Shown here piece after piece: positions 8,115-14,814 of a stretch of DNA of 29,841 nt. A program made the position numbers and the translations under genes. The notes beneath the pieces are model-generated. The model searched no databases. It was given only the letters and a program-made list of their open reading frames with translations, and was not told where the DNA came from. The first letter of the stretch is position 1. Every line of letters starts with the position of its first letter. The DNA comes from a virus. The stretch covers positions 1 to 29,841 of the IMG/VR virus record IMGVR_UViG_3300025102_000183. The stretch is one strand, 5' to 3'.

Positions 8115-8654
8115 ATGATAATTATAACACAAAATACAGGCACTAAAGAACTTAATACAAGGCCAGTACAAAGAACTAACCAAGTTAGCACTAAAGAAAT
8201 AAATAGGAATAAAGATATTTATTTGATATATTTAAAAAGTGATATGACGGGTAGGGTAGTTTATGGCTATTCCCAAACTATTACCGATTATGGTAATACT
8301 AGGCCTACTTACCAATGGAGTAAAATAAAGCTAGAAAGTGTAGCTACAGAAGCACAGCAAGATGTTTACGCTGGTAAAGTATGTTTTGAGCCAGCAGGCA
8401 GCTGGTATTATATAATATACGAGGTACACTTCCCAGACGGAATAGAAGTAAGCGGCTTTAATGTAGTAAGTAAAGGGTATGCACCTTATGATAATACAGG
8501 CCAATACGAGGAGCCTAGCGGACCCCAGCCAGCAGTAGAAAAAGGAGTTTTAGGTTTAGCTGTAGAGGAAGGAAAATTGCTAGTAACAGGTGGAGATAAT
8601 ATTACCTATACAGAGCATAAGCAAGTAAATACTAACTATGTATATACAGAATAA
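8115..8654 (+). CDS. Virion-associated protein, function unknown
   Basis: This protein of 179 residues is the first gene after the terminator. The central part has aromatic-rich beta strands (GSWYYIIYEVHFPDGIE). A Pro-rich hinge (PSGPQP, near residue 135) leads to a small C-terminal beta module, KGVLGLAVEEGKLLV...ITYTEHKQVN. This two-part layout recalls minor structural proteins encoded beside the portal in Bacteroidota phages. No enzyme motif is visible. It lies 6 nt upstream of the portal gene and is surely co-transcribed with it. A head decoration or tail-attached role is possible. Confidence 0.65.
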   Translation: MIIITQNTGTKELNTRPVQRTNQVSTKEINRNKDIYLIYLKSDMTGRVVYGYSQTITDYGNTRPTYQWSKIKLESVATEAQQDVYAGKVCFEPAGSWYYIIYEVHFPDGIEVSGFNVVSKGYAPYDNTGQYEEPSGPQPAVEKGVLGLAVEEGKLLVTGGDNITYTEHKQVNTNYVYTE

Positions 8655-8660
8655 AAGCAA

Positions 8661-10607
8661 ATGGATAAGATATTAAATGTAAATTTAGAAACACAAACTG
8701 CCCCGCAAGTAAGGGAAACTATAGCCAAAGATTGGATACAATACGGAACAGAGGATAATATTAATTTATATCCGCAATTCTTAATTGATTTATTTTACAA
8801 TTCTAGTACCCACGCTGCTATTATTAATGCTACTAGTGCTATGATAGCTGGCGAGGATATAATTGTTGAACACGAAAACGAGGACGACAAGCAGGTATAC
8901 TATGCTAACCAGTTTTTAACTAACCCAAATAGTAAGGAAACTATGCACGAGCTGCTAAAAAAAGTAGCTTTTGACTTTAAATTACAGGGGGGTTTTGCTC
9001 TTAATATTGTATGGAGCCAAGATAGAACTAGAATTGCTGAAATCTACCATATCCCAGTAGAGCGGCTTAGAGCCGCTAAACCAGACGCTAGGGGGGTAGT
9101 TACGGAATATTATATTTGTGCCGACTGGGCGGATACTAGACGGAATGAGCCGCAAGCTATACCAGCTTTTAATATTAACGACAGAACAAGCCCTAGCCAA
9201 ATATTATACACTGGCCGCTATAGCCCAGAGATGGATGTCTATTTTGTGCCAGATTATGTAGGTGGCTGTAACTGGGCTTTAATTGACCAGCATATAGCGG
9301 AATTTCACCTCAATAATATACAAAATGGCTTCGCTGGTAGTTACTTCATCTCTTTTTCTAATGGGGTGCCTACACAAGAGGAAAGGTTTGCTATAGAAAA
9401 AAGCTTAAAGAATAAATTTACGGGCACTAATGCTAGCGGTAGATTTGTTCTCACTTTTAGCGAGGATAAAAACCGTACACCAGAAATAACACCTATAGCT
9501 GTAAGTAATGCAGATAAGCAATATTTAGCACTACAAGAATTAATGACACAGAATATACTTGTAGCCCACCGAGTTACTAGTCCGATGCTTATGGGTATTA
9601 AAAACGATACAGGTTTAGGTAGTAATGCAGACGAACTAAACAGTGCTTTTGAAGTTTACCTAAATACTGTTATAAAACCTTATCAAACTACTATACTTAA
9701 CTGCCTAAATAAAATACTAATGGTAAACGGTATTAATGTAGATTTAGCTTTTGTACAATCTAAACCAATGACTACTAGGTTTACTATAGATGATATGCGG
9801 GCTGTAATGACGCAAGAGGAAATAAGAGAGGAACTAGGGTTACCACCTTTAGAAGTAGAGGAAGTAGTAGATGACGAATTTGATTATAATAGCCAAAAGC
9901 TTAGCCAGCAAACTATATTAGAAAAATGGATAGAAAATCACGGAGAAATATTAGACAATGCTACTGACTGGGTAGAAGTAGACGATAGCGAAGCTGGTTT
10001 AGATGACGCTAATTTTGAGCATACACTAAACACTGTAGCTAATACTATGCTAAGTAAAACAGAACTGGTAAGAACTACCGCACCTAATGGTAGAGTAGAT
10101 AGTAAAAGTAAGCAAGACGGGCAAAGCAAGCAAAGCGAATACCAAGATGTATTATATAGGGTAAGATATTACTACAATAGGGATAAAAGTATACCATATA
10201 AAAGCGGAAGCAGTAGCCGATTATTTTGCAGGGCTATGATGGCAGCAGCAGATAGGGGTAAAGTATATAGAATGGAGGAACTAGCCCCAAAATCAGACGG
10301 GGGTATTGCTACAAGTTTAAGCGAAATAGGTGCTAATAAGGGCTGGGGACCAAGAGGTAACAGTACTAATTATAATATCTTTAAGTGGAAAGGGGGAGGT
10401 AATTGTCATCACCGCTGGTATAGAAAAATATATAAAACAAAAGTAGGGCAAAGAATGGGGCTAGATGATGCTACAGTTATAACTACTACTAAAGCAAGAA
10501 GCGAGGGCTTTAAGCCAGTAGCTAACCCACAGCAAGTACCAGTAGCACCAGCAGAATTACCGAATAGGGGTTTTGTTAGTAAAGATTTAATAGAAAAATA
10601 CGGATAA
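8661..10607 (+). CDS. Portal protein with C-terminal extra module
   Basis: This protein of 648 residues is the dodecameric head-vertex channel through which terminase packs DNA. The N-terminal ~400 residues follow the portal pattern: AAIINATSAMIAGEDI, the EIYHIPVERLRAAKPD strand pair, GGCNWALIDQHIAEFHL, and TQNILVAHRVTSPMLMGI in the clip and stem region. From about residue 465 there is an extra module with YYNRDKSIPY, NKGWGPRGNSTNYNIFKWKGGG and CHHRWYRKIY, a Cys/His-containing fold that I associate with portals of Bacteroidota phages. Bases about 9300-9460 carry a cluster of at least eight TC dinucleotides, unlike the flanks, which may mark a recombined patch. Confidence 0.82.
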   Translation: MDKILNVNLETQTAPQVRETIAKDWIQYGTEDNINLYPQFLIDLFYNSSTHAAIINATSAMIAGEDIIVEHENEDDKQVYYANQFLTNPNSKETMHELLKKVAFDFKLQGGFALNIVWSQDRTRIAEIYHIPVERLRAAKPDARGVVTEYYICADWADTRRNEPQAIPAFNINDRTSPSQILYTGRYSPEMDVYFVPDYVGGCNWALIDQHIAEFHLNNIQNGFAGSYFISFSNGVPTQEERFAIEKSLKNKFTGTNASGRFVLTFSEDKNRTPEITPIAVSNADKQYLALQELMTQNILVAHRVTSPMLMGIKNDTGLGSNADELNSAFEVYLNTVIKPYQTTILNCLNKILMVNGINVDLAFVQSKPMTTRFTIDDMRAVMTQEEIREELGLPPLEVEEVVDDEFDYNSQKLSQQTILEKWIENHGEILDNATDWVEVDDSEAGLDDANFEHTLNTVANTMLSKTELVRTTAPNGRVDSKSKQDGQSKQSEYQDVLYRVRYYYNRDKSIPYKSGSSSRLFCRAMMAAADRGKVYRMEELAPKSDGGIATSLSEIGANKGWGPRGNSTNYNIFKWKGGGNCHHRWYRKIYKTKVGQRMGLDDATVITTTKARSEGFKPVANPQQVPVAPAELPNRGFVSKDLIEKYG

Positions 10608-10622
10608 TAAAAGAAAATTAAT

Positions 10623-11189
10623 ATGGCTGGATATGTCTTATTCATAAGTGAAAATAGGTTAAAAGAAGCTACTGCTATCAATGGAAATGTAGACGCAGAA
10701 TATTTACTTCCCCATATAAAAGTGGCACAGAAAAAATATATGGAAACTAAACTTGGTACGAAATTATTTGAGAAGCTTAAAACTTTAATAAGTACTGGGG
10801 ATATTAGTTTACCTGCTAATGCAGATTATAAGGAACTATTAGACGATTATATAGCAGACGCTTTAGTACAGTGGGGTTTTTACGAATGTATACCCTTTTT
10901 AAGGTATAAAGTACAAAACGGAAATATCTATAGCAAAACCAGTGAAACGGGCACAGCTTTAACTAGAGAGGAAGCCCAAGATTTAAGAGAGGAAGTAAGG
11001 AATACAGCAGAATTTTATACCGAAAGGTTAATTAAATGGCTATGTACTAATAATACACTAGTGCCAGAATATAACCAGAATAGCGGCTGTGATGAAGTTT
11101 GCCCAGATACTAATGCTTTTTACAACGGAATGAATTTAGAAACTACTTTACCAAAACAATCAAACCCATATAAATTTAATGTCAACTAA
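10623..11189 (+). CDS. Head-tail connector-like protein (DUF6712-like)
   Basis: This protein of 188 residues begins VLFISENRLKEATAINGNVDAEYL. It is helical through LGTKLFEKL, has DYIADALVQWGFYECIPFLRYKVQN, and ends in a helical ERLIKWLCTNN segment and a polar tail. This resembles small head-completion or adaptor proteins encoded directly after the portal in Bacteroidota phages. Such proteins bind the portal base and join head to tail. The start is ATG, 15 nt after the portal stop. The last 11 nt overlap the start of a small basic ORF at 11179. Confidence 0.6.
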   Translation: MAGYVLFISENRLKEATAINGNVDAEYLLPHIKVAQKKYMETKLGTKLFEKLKTLISTGDISLPANADYKELLDDYIADALVQWGFYECIPFLRYKVQNGNIYSKTSETGTALTREEAQDLREEVRNTAEFYTERLIKWLCTNNTLVPEYNQNSGCDEVCPDTNAFYNGMNLETTLPKQSNPYKFNVN

Positions 11190-11298
11190 AACCAATTACA
11201 AGCCGAAGCTTAAAAACGAAGTGGCTTTAAAAAAATATATAAAAAATGCCGATAAAAAACAACCTAAGCGGGCTACCAGAAGTAATAGGATTAAATAG
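11179..11298 (+). CDS. Small basic peptide, 39 aa
   Basis: An ORF of 39 residues starts at an ATG inside the end of the connector gene (11-nt overlap) and stops with TAG. The peptide is highly basic (MSTKTNYKPKLKNE..., ending KRATRSNRIK). The second half overlaps the start of the 60-aa membrane ORF in the +1 frame. Coupled overlap and composition favour a real gene, but the short length leaves doubt. The function is unknown. Confidence 0.45.
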   Translation: MSTKTNYKPKLKNEVALKKYIKNADKKQPKRATRSNRIK

Positions 11299-11428
11299 TA
11301 TTACACTTAGTGTAACGACTTTTACTAACATTGAACTGGCTTTAAAAATTATACTTTTATTAGTATCTATTGTATATACTATTACAAAATTAAGCCACCA
11401 TTATAAAAATAAAAATGGCAAAAGCTAA
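11246..11428 (+). CDS. Single-TM small protein, holin-like
   Basis: This protein of 60 residues has one clear hydrophobic helix at about residues 29-49 (IELALKIILLLVSIVYTITKL) and a short basic C-terminal tail (HHYKNKNGKS). Small one-helix proteins of this kind often lie between head-tail genes and the endolysin in Bacteroidota phages and are candidates for holins or holin partners. The ATG at 11246 lies within the 39-aa ORF in another frame. The membrane topology and a role in lysis are inferred from position. Confidence 0.6.
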   Translation: MPIKNNLSGLPEVIGLNSITLSVTTFTNIELALKIILLLVSIVYTITKLSHHYKNKNGKS

Positions 11429-11540
11429 AGCTTTTTTATACAGAACTGGCACCAAAAAAAAGCGGAAAGGTGTACACAGTAAGAACGCAAGTAGGGGGCA
11501 AAATGGATACAAAAAACCCTACAAAGGGCAAGGCAAATAA
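11415..11540 (+). CDS. Small basic conserved-type peptide, 41 aa (KRKGVHSKN motif)
   Basis: An ORF of 41 residues starts at an ATG overlapping the end of the 60-aa membrane gene by 14 nt. The sequence runs MAKAKAFLYRTGTKKKRKGVH, then SKNASRGQNGYKKPYKGQGK. The KRKGVHSKN...YKKPYKGQGK pattern is one I have seen repeatedly as a tiny protein near the lysis genes of Flavobacteriia phages. Strong positive charge suggests nucleic-acid or envelope binding. The role is unknown. Confidence 0.7.
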   Translation: MAKAKAFLYRTGTKKKRKGVHSKNASRGQNGYKKPYKGQGK

Positions 11541-11583
11541 AATTAAATTAAGATGACAGCCACTCCTAGTAAATTAACGAACT

Positions 11584-12030
11584 ATGAATTTCAATACCAA
11601 TATACTAGCCATCATCAAAACTCTCTTAAAACGACTTAAAATAGTGAATACGATAACTTACGATATACAGCTAAAACACTTTAAATTGAGTGAATTTGAC
11701 AGCCCAGATTTAGCAGGTAGTGGCAGTAAAATGGATAAAGAATTTTTACAAAAATTAGACAAGGCAAGAGAAATAGCTGGCTGCACTTTTAAAGTAAATA
11801 GCGGCTATAGGACACAAGAACATAACTTAAAAGTGGGGGGTAGATTTGGAAGCAGCCATAAGCTTGGGCTAGCTGCAGATATTGCATATAAAGGCAGCAG
11901 AGAACGCTTTTTAATAATTAACGGGGCTATACAAGCTGGTATAAATAGAATAGGTTTAGGAACGAATTTTATACACCTAGATTTAGATAAAAAGAAAGAT
12001 GATAATGTAATATGGACTTATAAATATTAA
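11584..12030 (+). CDS. Peptidase M15-type endolysin
   Basis: This protein of 148 residues has the M15 zinc DD/LD-peptidase signature: SGYRT at 73-77, SHKLGLAAD with zinc ligands H92 and D99, and the distal FIHLDLD with H131. Such enzymes cut peptidoglycan cross-links and serve as phage endolysins. The length is typical of the minimal catalytic domain. No signal peptide is visible, so release would depend on a holin (candidates at 11246 and 12524). The ATG at 11584 gives an N-terminal helix (NILAIIKTLLKRLKI) not needed by the family. The DNA coding for it is rich in TC, unlike the rest of the genome, so a later non-ATG start is possible. Confidence 0.82.
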   Translation: MNFNTNILAIIKTLLKRLKIVNTITYDIQLKHFKLSEFDSPDLAGSGSKMDKEFLQKLDKAREIAGCTFKVNSGYRTQEHNLKVGGRFGSSHKLGLAADIAYKGSRERFLIINGAIQAGINRIGLGTNFIHLDLDKKKDDNVIWTYKY

Positions 12031-12034
12031 TAAA

Positions 12035-12097
12035 ATGGGATATAAAAGTAAAAGCACAAAAAAGAAAAAAAAGAAACCAACTAAAAGAAAAAAGTAA
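12035..12097 (+). CDS. Lys-rich micropeptide, 20 aa
   Basis: This 20-codon ORF encodes MGYKSKSTKKKKKKPTKRKK, with twelve Lys. Its stop shares one base with the ATG of the next gene (TAATG at 12095-12099). It lies 4 nt after the endolysin stop. The stop/start coupling suggests that it is translated, perhaps mainly to carry ribosomes to the next gene. A random ORF in A-rich DNA is the alternative. Confidence 0.4.
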   Translation: MGYKSKSTKKKKKKPTKRKK

Positions 12098-12507
12098 TGG
12101 CAAAGAAAAAAAGCAAAACTAGAACAGGGGCTTTAGCACCAGATACAGGTGCAGCTGAAATAAAGCGTAAACCTAAAGCGTTAAAGTATTTTAGTAGCCA
12201 GCAGTTTATTAGTTACAAATTAGTAAAGGGTAAACATACTATTGACTTAGGTACTGCAGAATACAGCGGTAAAAAAGTAGCTATATATTTAGAAATAGAA
12301 AACCAAGACGAAAAAGCTACTTGGAGTATAGATGCTGTAGTAAATTGTGATAATTATTGCCAGACAAGAACTATACCTAATAATGTTAGTACAACTTGGC
12401 ACCATATACCTACTAACTTAAAAGGTACTACTACTTTAAAATTAAATATTAATACAACTAGCGACCACAAAGAAGCTAAAGGGGTAGCTAAAATAAAAAT
12501 ATATTAA
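12097..12507 (+). CDS. Unknown protein with basic N-terminal tail and beta-sandwich-like body
   Basis: This protein of 136 residues has a Lys/Arg-rich N-terminus (MAKKKSKTRTG) and a linker. A body of alternating polar/hydrophobic strands follows (HTIDLGTAEYSGKKVAIYLE, KATWSIDAVVNC, TTTLKLNINTT, KGVAKIKIY), consistent with a small beta-sandwich. Two Cys (CDNYC) lie mid-body. No catalytic motif or membrane segment is seen. The location in the lysis region may mean a virion or envelope-binding protein. I do not recognise a family. Confidence 0.65.
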   Translation: MAKKKSKTRTGALAPDTGAAEIKRKPKALKYFSSQQFISYKLVKGKHTIDLGTAEYSGKKVAIYLEIENQDEKATWSIDAVVNCDNYCQTRTIPNNVSTTWHHIPTNLKGTTTLKLNINTTSDHKEAKGVAKIKIY

Positions 12508-12523
12508 CCAAAATAAATTAATT

Positions 12524-12721
12524 ATGTTTAAAAAATGGATATTAACACAGACGATAAAGAAAGCTTTATCTAGTAAGAAATTCCTTTATACTGTAGCTGG
12601 TATTATCGTACAGTTACTTAGCGATACTTGGGGTATAGACCCCGAGGTAAGCCAAAGTATTTTATATTCTACTATTGCTCTAGTTTTAGGACAAGGTATT
12701 GCAGATGCTTCAAAGAAGTAA
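12524..12721 (+). CDS. Holin-like membrane protein
   Basis: This protein of 65 residues begins with an amphipathic basic segment (MFKKWILTQTIKKALSSKK). Two hydrophobic stretches follow, FLYTVAGIIVQLLSDTWGI and SILYSTIALVLGQGIADA, separated by a short acidic turn (DPEVSQ). Small two-helix phage proteins with a GQGIADA-like end are commonly annotated as holins. It lies between the endolysin and the phosphoesterase. It could work with, or instead of, the 60-aa membrane protein at 11246. Confidence 0.6.
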   Translation: MFKKWILTQTIKKALSSKKFLYTVAGIIVQLLSDTWGIDPEVSQSILYSTIALVLGQGIADASKK

Positions 12722-13442
12722 TAATAGATATAGATTAAAGCCAGACGAAATAAAACTACTGGAAAACCACAGGGCAGCTAGTAAAAGAAATGTATTAGTA
12801 ATAGGAGATTTACACGAGCCATTCTGCTTGGATAAATACCTTTTATTCTGTAAAGAAAAATATTTAGAATACAGCTGTACTGATGTCGTTTTTATAGGGG
12901 ATATAATAGATAACCATTATACCAGTTACCACGAAACAGACGCAGACGGTTTAGGGGGCGGTGCAGAACTAGAACTTGCTATAAGTAGGATAAGCAGGTG
13001 GTATGCAGTGTTCCCCCGAGCGACTGTAATTTTGGGAAACCACGACAGATTAGTAATGAGAAAAGCCCAGACAAGTGCTATACCTAGCAAATGGATAAAA
13101 AGCTATAAAGAAGTATTAGAAGTACCTAACTGGCACTTTACAGACAGGTTAGTTATAGACGGGGTACAATATGTACACGGAGAGGGCGGCACAGCCCGTA
13201 CAAAATGCAGGGCAGATATGATGAACACCGTACAAGGCCACCTACATACACAATCATACTGCGAACACTATGTAGGACAAAAATTCCGTATCTTTGGAAT
13301 GCAGGTAGGGTGCGGGATAGAGCACGACAGCTATGCGATGGCTTATGCTAAAAGGGGAAAGAAACCAGCAATAGGTGCAGCTGTAGTATTAAATAACGGA
13401 AAGTTACCTATTAACCTATTAATGCCATTAGGAAATAAATAA
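12705..13442 (+). CDS. Calcineurin-like metallophosphoesterase
   Basis: This protein of 245 residues carries all the core motifs of the dimetal phosphoesterase fold, numbered from the ATG at 12705: GDLHEP (D35, H37), GDIID (D66), GNHD (N112, H113, D114) and QGHLHT (H179, H181). The substrate cannot be told from sequence. Relatives include nucleases, nucleotide phosphatases and DNA-end processing enzymes. I prefer the ATG at 12705 to a TTG two codons upstream. It overlaps the holin-like gene by 17 nt. It is the last sizeable gene before the main intergenic region. Confidence 0.85.
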   Translation: MLQRSNNRYRLKPDEIKLLENHRAASKRNVLVIGDLHEPFCLDKYLLFCKEKYLEYSCTDVVFIGDIIDNHYTSYHETDADGLGGGAELELAISRISRWYAVFPRATVILGNHDRLVMRKAQTSAIPSKWIKSYKEVLEVPNWHFTDRLVIDGVQYVHGEGGTARTKCRADMMNTVQGHLHTQSYCEHYVGQKFRIFGMQVGCGIEHDSYAMAYAKRGKKPAIGAAVVLNNGKLPINLLMPLGNK

Positions 13443-13443
13443 A

Positions 13444-13521
13444 ATGGAAGCTAAAGCAGATAAGTACTTATTTATACTATACTTTACACTTATCGTAATA
13501 GTACTGCTATTAGCTTTATAA
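13444..13521 (+). CDS. Single-TM micropeptide, 25 aa
   Basis: This 25-codon ORF starts one base after the phosphoesterase stop. A short charged N-terminus (MEAKADK) precedes a 17-18-residue fully hydrophobic helix ending at the stop (YLFILYFTLIVIVLLLAL). Tight spacing and a clean membrane helix favour a real gene at the end of the lysis operon. It may be a lysis regulator or accessory holin, but this is inference. Confidence 0.5.
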   Translation: MEAKADKYLFILYFTLIVIVLLLAL

Positions 13522-13550
13522 TTCAATACTAACATACTAGAAAGGGAATA

Positions 13551-13580
13551 AAATCGCTTAAAACGCTTTAAAATCGTTTA
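13551..13580 (+). repeat. Three tandem 10-bp repeats (iteron- or operator-like)
   Basis: AAATCGCTTA, AAACGCTTTA and AAATCGTTTA follow one another without spacing, with a 10-bp period matching one helical turn. They lie in the only sizeable non-coding region, between the late lysis genes and the early genes. Tandem, helically phased repeats of this type bind replication initiators or regulators. The DnaA-like protein (16091) or the winged-helix protein (16612) is a candidate ligand. Confidence 0.6.
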
Positions 13581-13609
13581 TAGCTTAAATAGTTATGCTC
13601 AATGATATT

Positions 13610-13770
13610 GTTAATAACTTTTAACCGTTTAACTGTTAATTAAATTATTTTTTATAACTTTGTACCCGTTGTAAGTAGGCAAGTTAAAACTATAAACTAT
13701 AAGCCCGAAAACCTTAGCTATAAGAATAATAGCAGCCAGCTTTAACTGTACTTGGCTACTGGCTTTAACT
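13610..13770. promoter_or_regulatory. Main regulatory region: cluster of TTAAC/GTTAA sites and inverted repeats
   Basis: The gap 13522-13802 contains no convincing gene. Within it I see GTTAA at 13610 and 13684, and TTAAC at 13621, 13742 and 13765. A perfect palindrome, TTAAC-T-GTTAA, lies at 13629-13639. A 9-bp direct repeat GCTTTAACT lies at 13739-13747 and 13762-13770. AGCCAG (13734-13739) can pair with CTGGCT (13759-13764). The density of TTAAC pentamers is far above what base composition predicts. This may be an operator array controlling early transcription, a replication origin, or both. Confidence 0.55.
13655..13662 (+). promoter_or_regulatory. Bacteroidota-type -7 promoter element (TAACTTTG)
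   Basis: TAACTTTG matches the Bacteroidota vegetative sigma -7 consensus TAnnTTTG exactly and lies about 140 nt upstream of the first early gene (13803). No clear TTTG -33 element lies at the usual spacing; the best is CTG ending at 13635. A host-recognised early promoter is the natural reading. The transcript would carry a leader of about 130 nt. Confidence 0.5.
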
Positions 13771-13802
13771 TAAATTATAGTACTTAATTTAAAATATTTA
13801 AA

Positions 13803-14111
13803 ATGGAAAAATTATTAAAAAAAGTAAAGTTTACACCAGCACAGCAAAAAATAGTAAACCAAGTGCTAAAAGGTAGTAAATTATGGTTAGTAAATTGCCA
13901 CTATATGAACGGTGGCGAATACAAATGGCAGCACAAAAATAGTCAATACTTAGATTATGCAGGTGCAGTGTATAAAGCTTTTGGTAATGCTGTAAGTAAA
14001 ATTAGAAAACAGTTAGGTAATGTAGCTGCTGATGACTTTGCAGATTTAGCATATGCAGGCCAAAGCAGTAACCCTAATTACCCAGTATTAACTAAAACTA
14101 AAATGTACTAA
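13803..14111 (+). CDS. Early protein, function unknown (102 aa)
   Basis: This is the first gene after the regulatory region, 102 residues, with an A-rich start region. The N-terminus is basic (MEKLLKKVKFTPAQQKIVNQ). The middle is polar and aromatic (CHYMNGGEYKWQHKNSQYLDYAG) and the end is helical. I see no recognisable motif. First-expressed early genes of phages often act on host functions, but nothing in the sequence shows this here. Confidence 0.75.
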   Translation: MEKLLKKVKFTPAQQKIVNQVLKGSKLWLVNCHYMNGGEYKWQHKNSQYLDYAGAVYKAFGNAVSKIRKQLGNVAADDFADLAYAGQSSNPNYPVLTKTKMY

Positions 14112-14113
14112 AA

Positions 14114-14506
14114 ATGGCACTACTAAAAACTAACACAAAATTTTATATAGGTAAAATACAAAACTATATAATAGATAATATACAAGCCCCACATATTGGC
14201 AGCTATTATGGCAAAGTAAAACACCTTTTACACTGCTTTAATGTTGAGCATAATTACCCACGAAATAAACAGCGTACACCTAATTTACAAAACAGAATAG
14301 CTGAATGGCTAAACGGTGCCCCTTTTGTAATTAATTTACCAGTGTATTATACAGATATAATAGCTGATACAGCTAAATTACATAATGTAGAACAGCTTAG
14401 CGGTACTGAACAGGTAAAGGTTTGTAACAATTACCATAACCATATGGCTTACCACATACTAAAATTAGCCAAAAATTTAAAAATTGAATTAACTGATTTA
14501 TACTAA
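14114..14506 (+). CDS. Early protein, function unknown (130 aa)
   Basis: This protein of 130 residues starts 2 nt after the preceding stop. It is rich in His, Asn and Tyr, with an NYPRNKQRTPNLQNRIAEWL segment suggesting nucleic-acid binding and a helical C-terminus (HMAYHILKLAKNLKIEL). It has only two Cys, far apart. I do not recognise a family. The tight operon with its neighbours places it among the early genes. Confidence 0.75.
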   Translation: MALLKTNTKFYIGKIQNYIIDNIQAPHIGSYYGKVKHLLHCFNVEHNYPRNKQRTPNLQNRIAEWLNGAPFVINLPVYYTDIIADTAKLHNVEQLSGTEQVKVCNNYHNHMAYHILKLAKNLKIELTDLY

Positions 14507-14532
14507 AAATTAAAATACTAAAAACTAAAATT

Positions 14533-14814
14533 ATGAATAAAATTATTGAGGTGCCAGTAAGCACTACTACTATTAAAAAATTTGACGGTAACGATTTACC
14601 CCTATACTTTAAGTGGAATGTAGACCACACTAACTGGCTATACAGGGTAAGAATTAAAAATGGCCGCACTGTTGCAGATATGCTACAGCAAACTAGTGAC
14701 GGTATAGAGTTTAAATATATTACACTTAGTACAGCTTTTAGCGAAACTAATACACCAGTAACCGAGGACACTTGGCGAAATATGATGCACGAACTAATAC
14801 AGCAGGCAAGATGA
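14533..14814 (+). CDS. Early protein, function unknown (93 aa)
   Basis: This protein of 93 residues has a mixed beta/alpha pattern: strands KIIEVPVSTTTIKKF, LPLYFKWNV and WLYRVRIKN, then a helical end (TWRNMMHELIQQAR). Its stop overlaps the next start (ATGA). There is no motif I recognise. Confidence 0.72.
   Translation: MNKIIEVPVSTTTIKKFDGNDLPLYFKWNVDHTNWLYRVRIKNGRTVADMLQQTSDGIEFKYITLSTAFSETNTPVTEDTWRNMMHELIQQAR

Noticed and set aside
11553-11639. 28-aa ORF overlapping the endolysin start
   Set aside because: It has no coupling to an upstream stop and shares most of its length with the endolysin frame. I kept it only as part of the TC-island observation.
13522-13802. tRNA or other structured RNA gene in the main intergenic region
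   Set aside because: I looked for a cloverleaf with a CCA-type end and a T-loop GTTCRA motif and saw none. The AGCCAG/CTGGCT pairing has a 19-nt loop and is weak.
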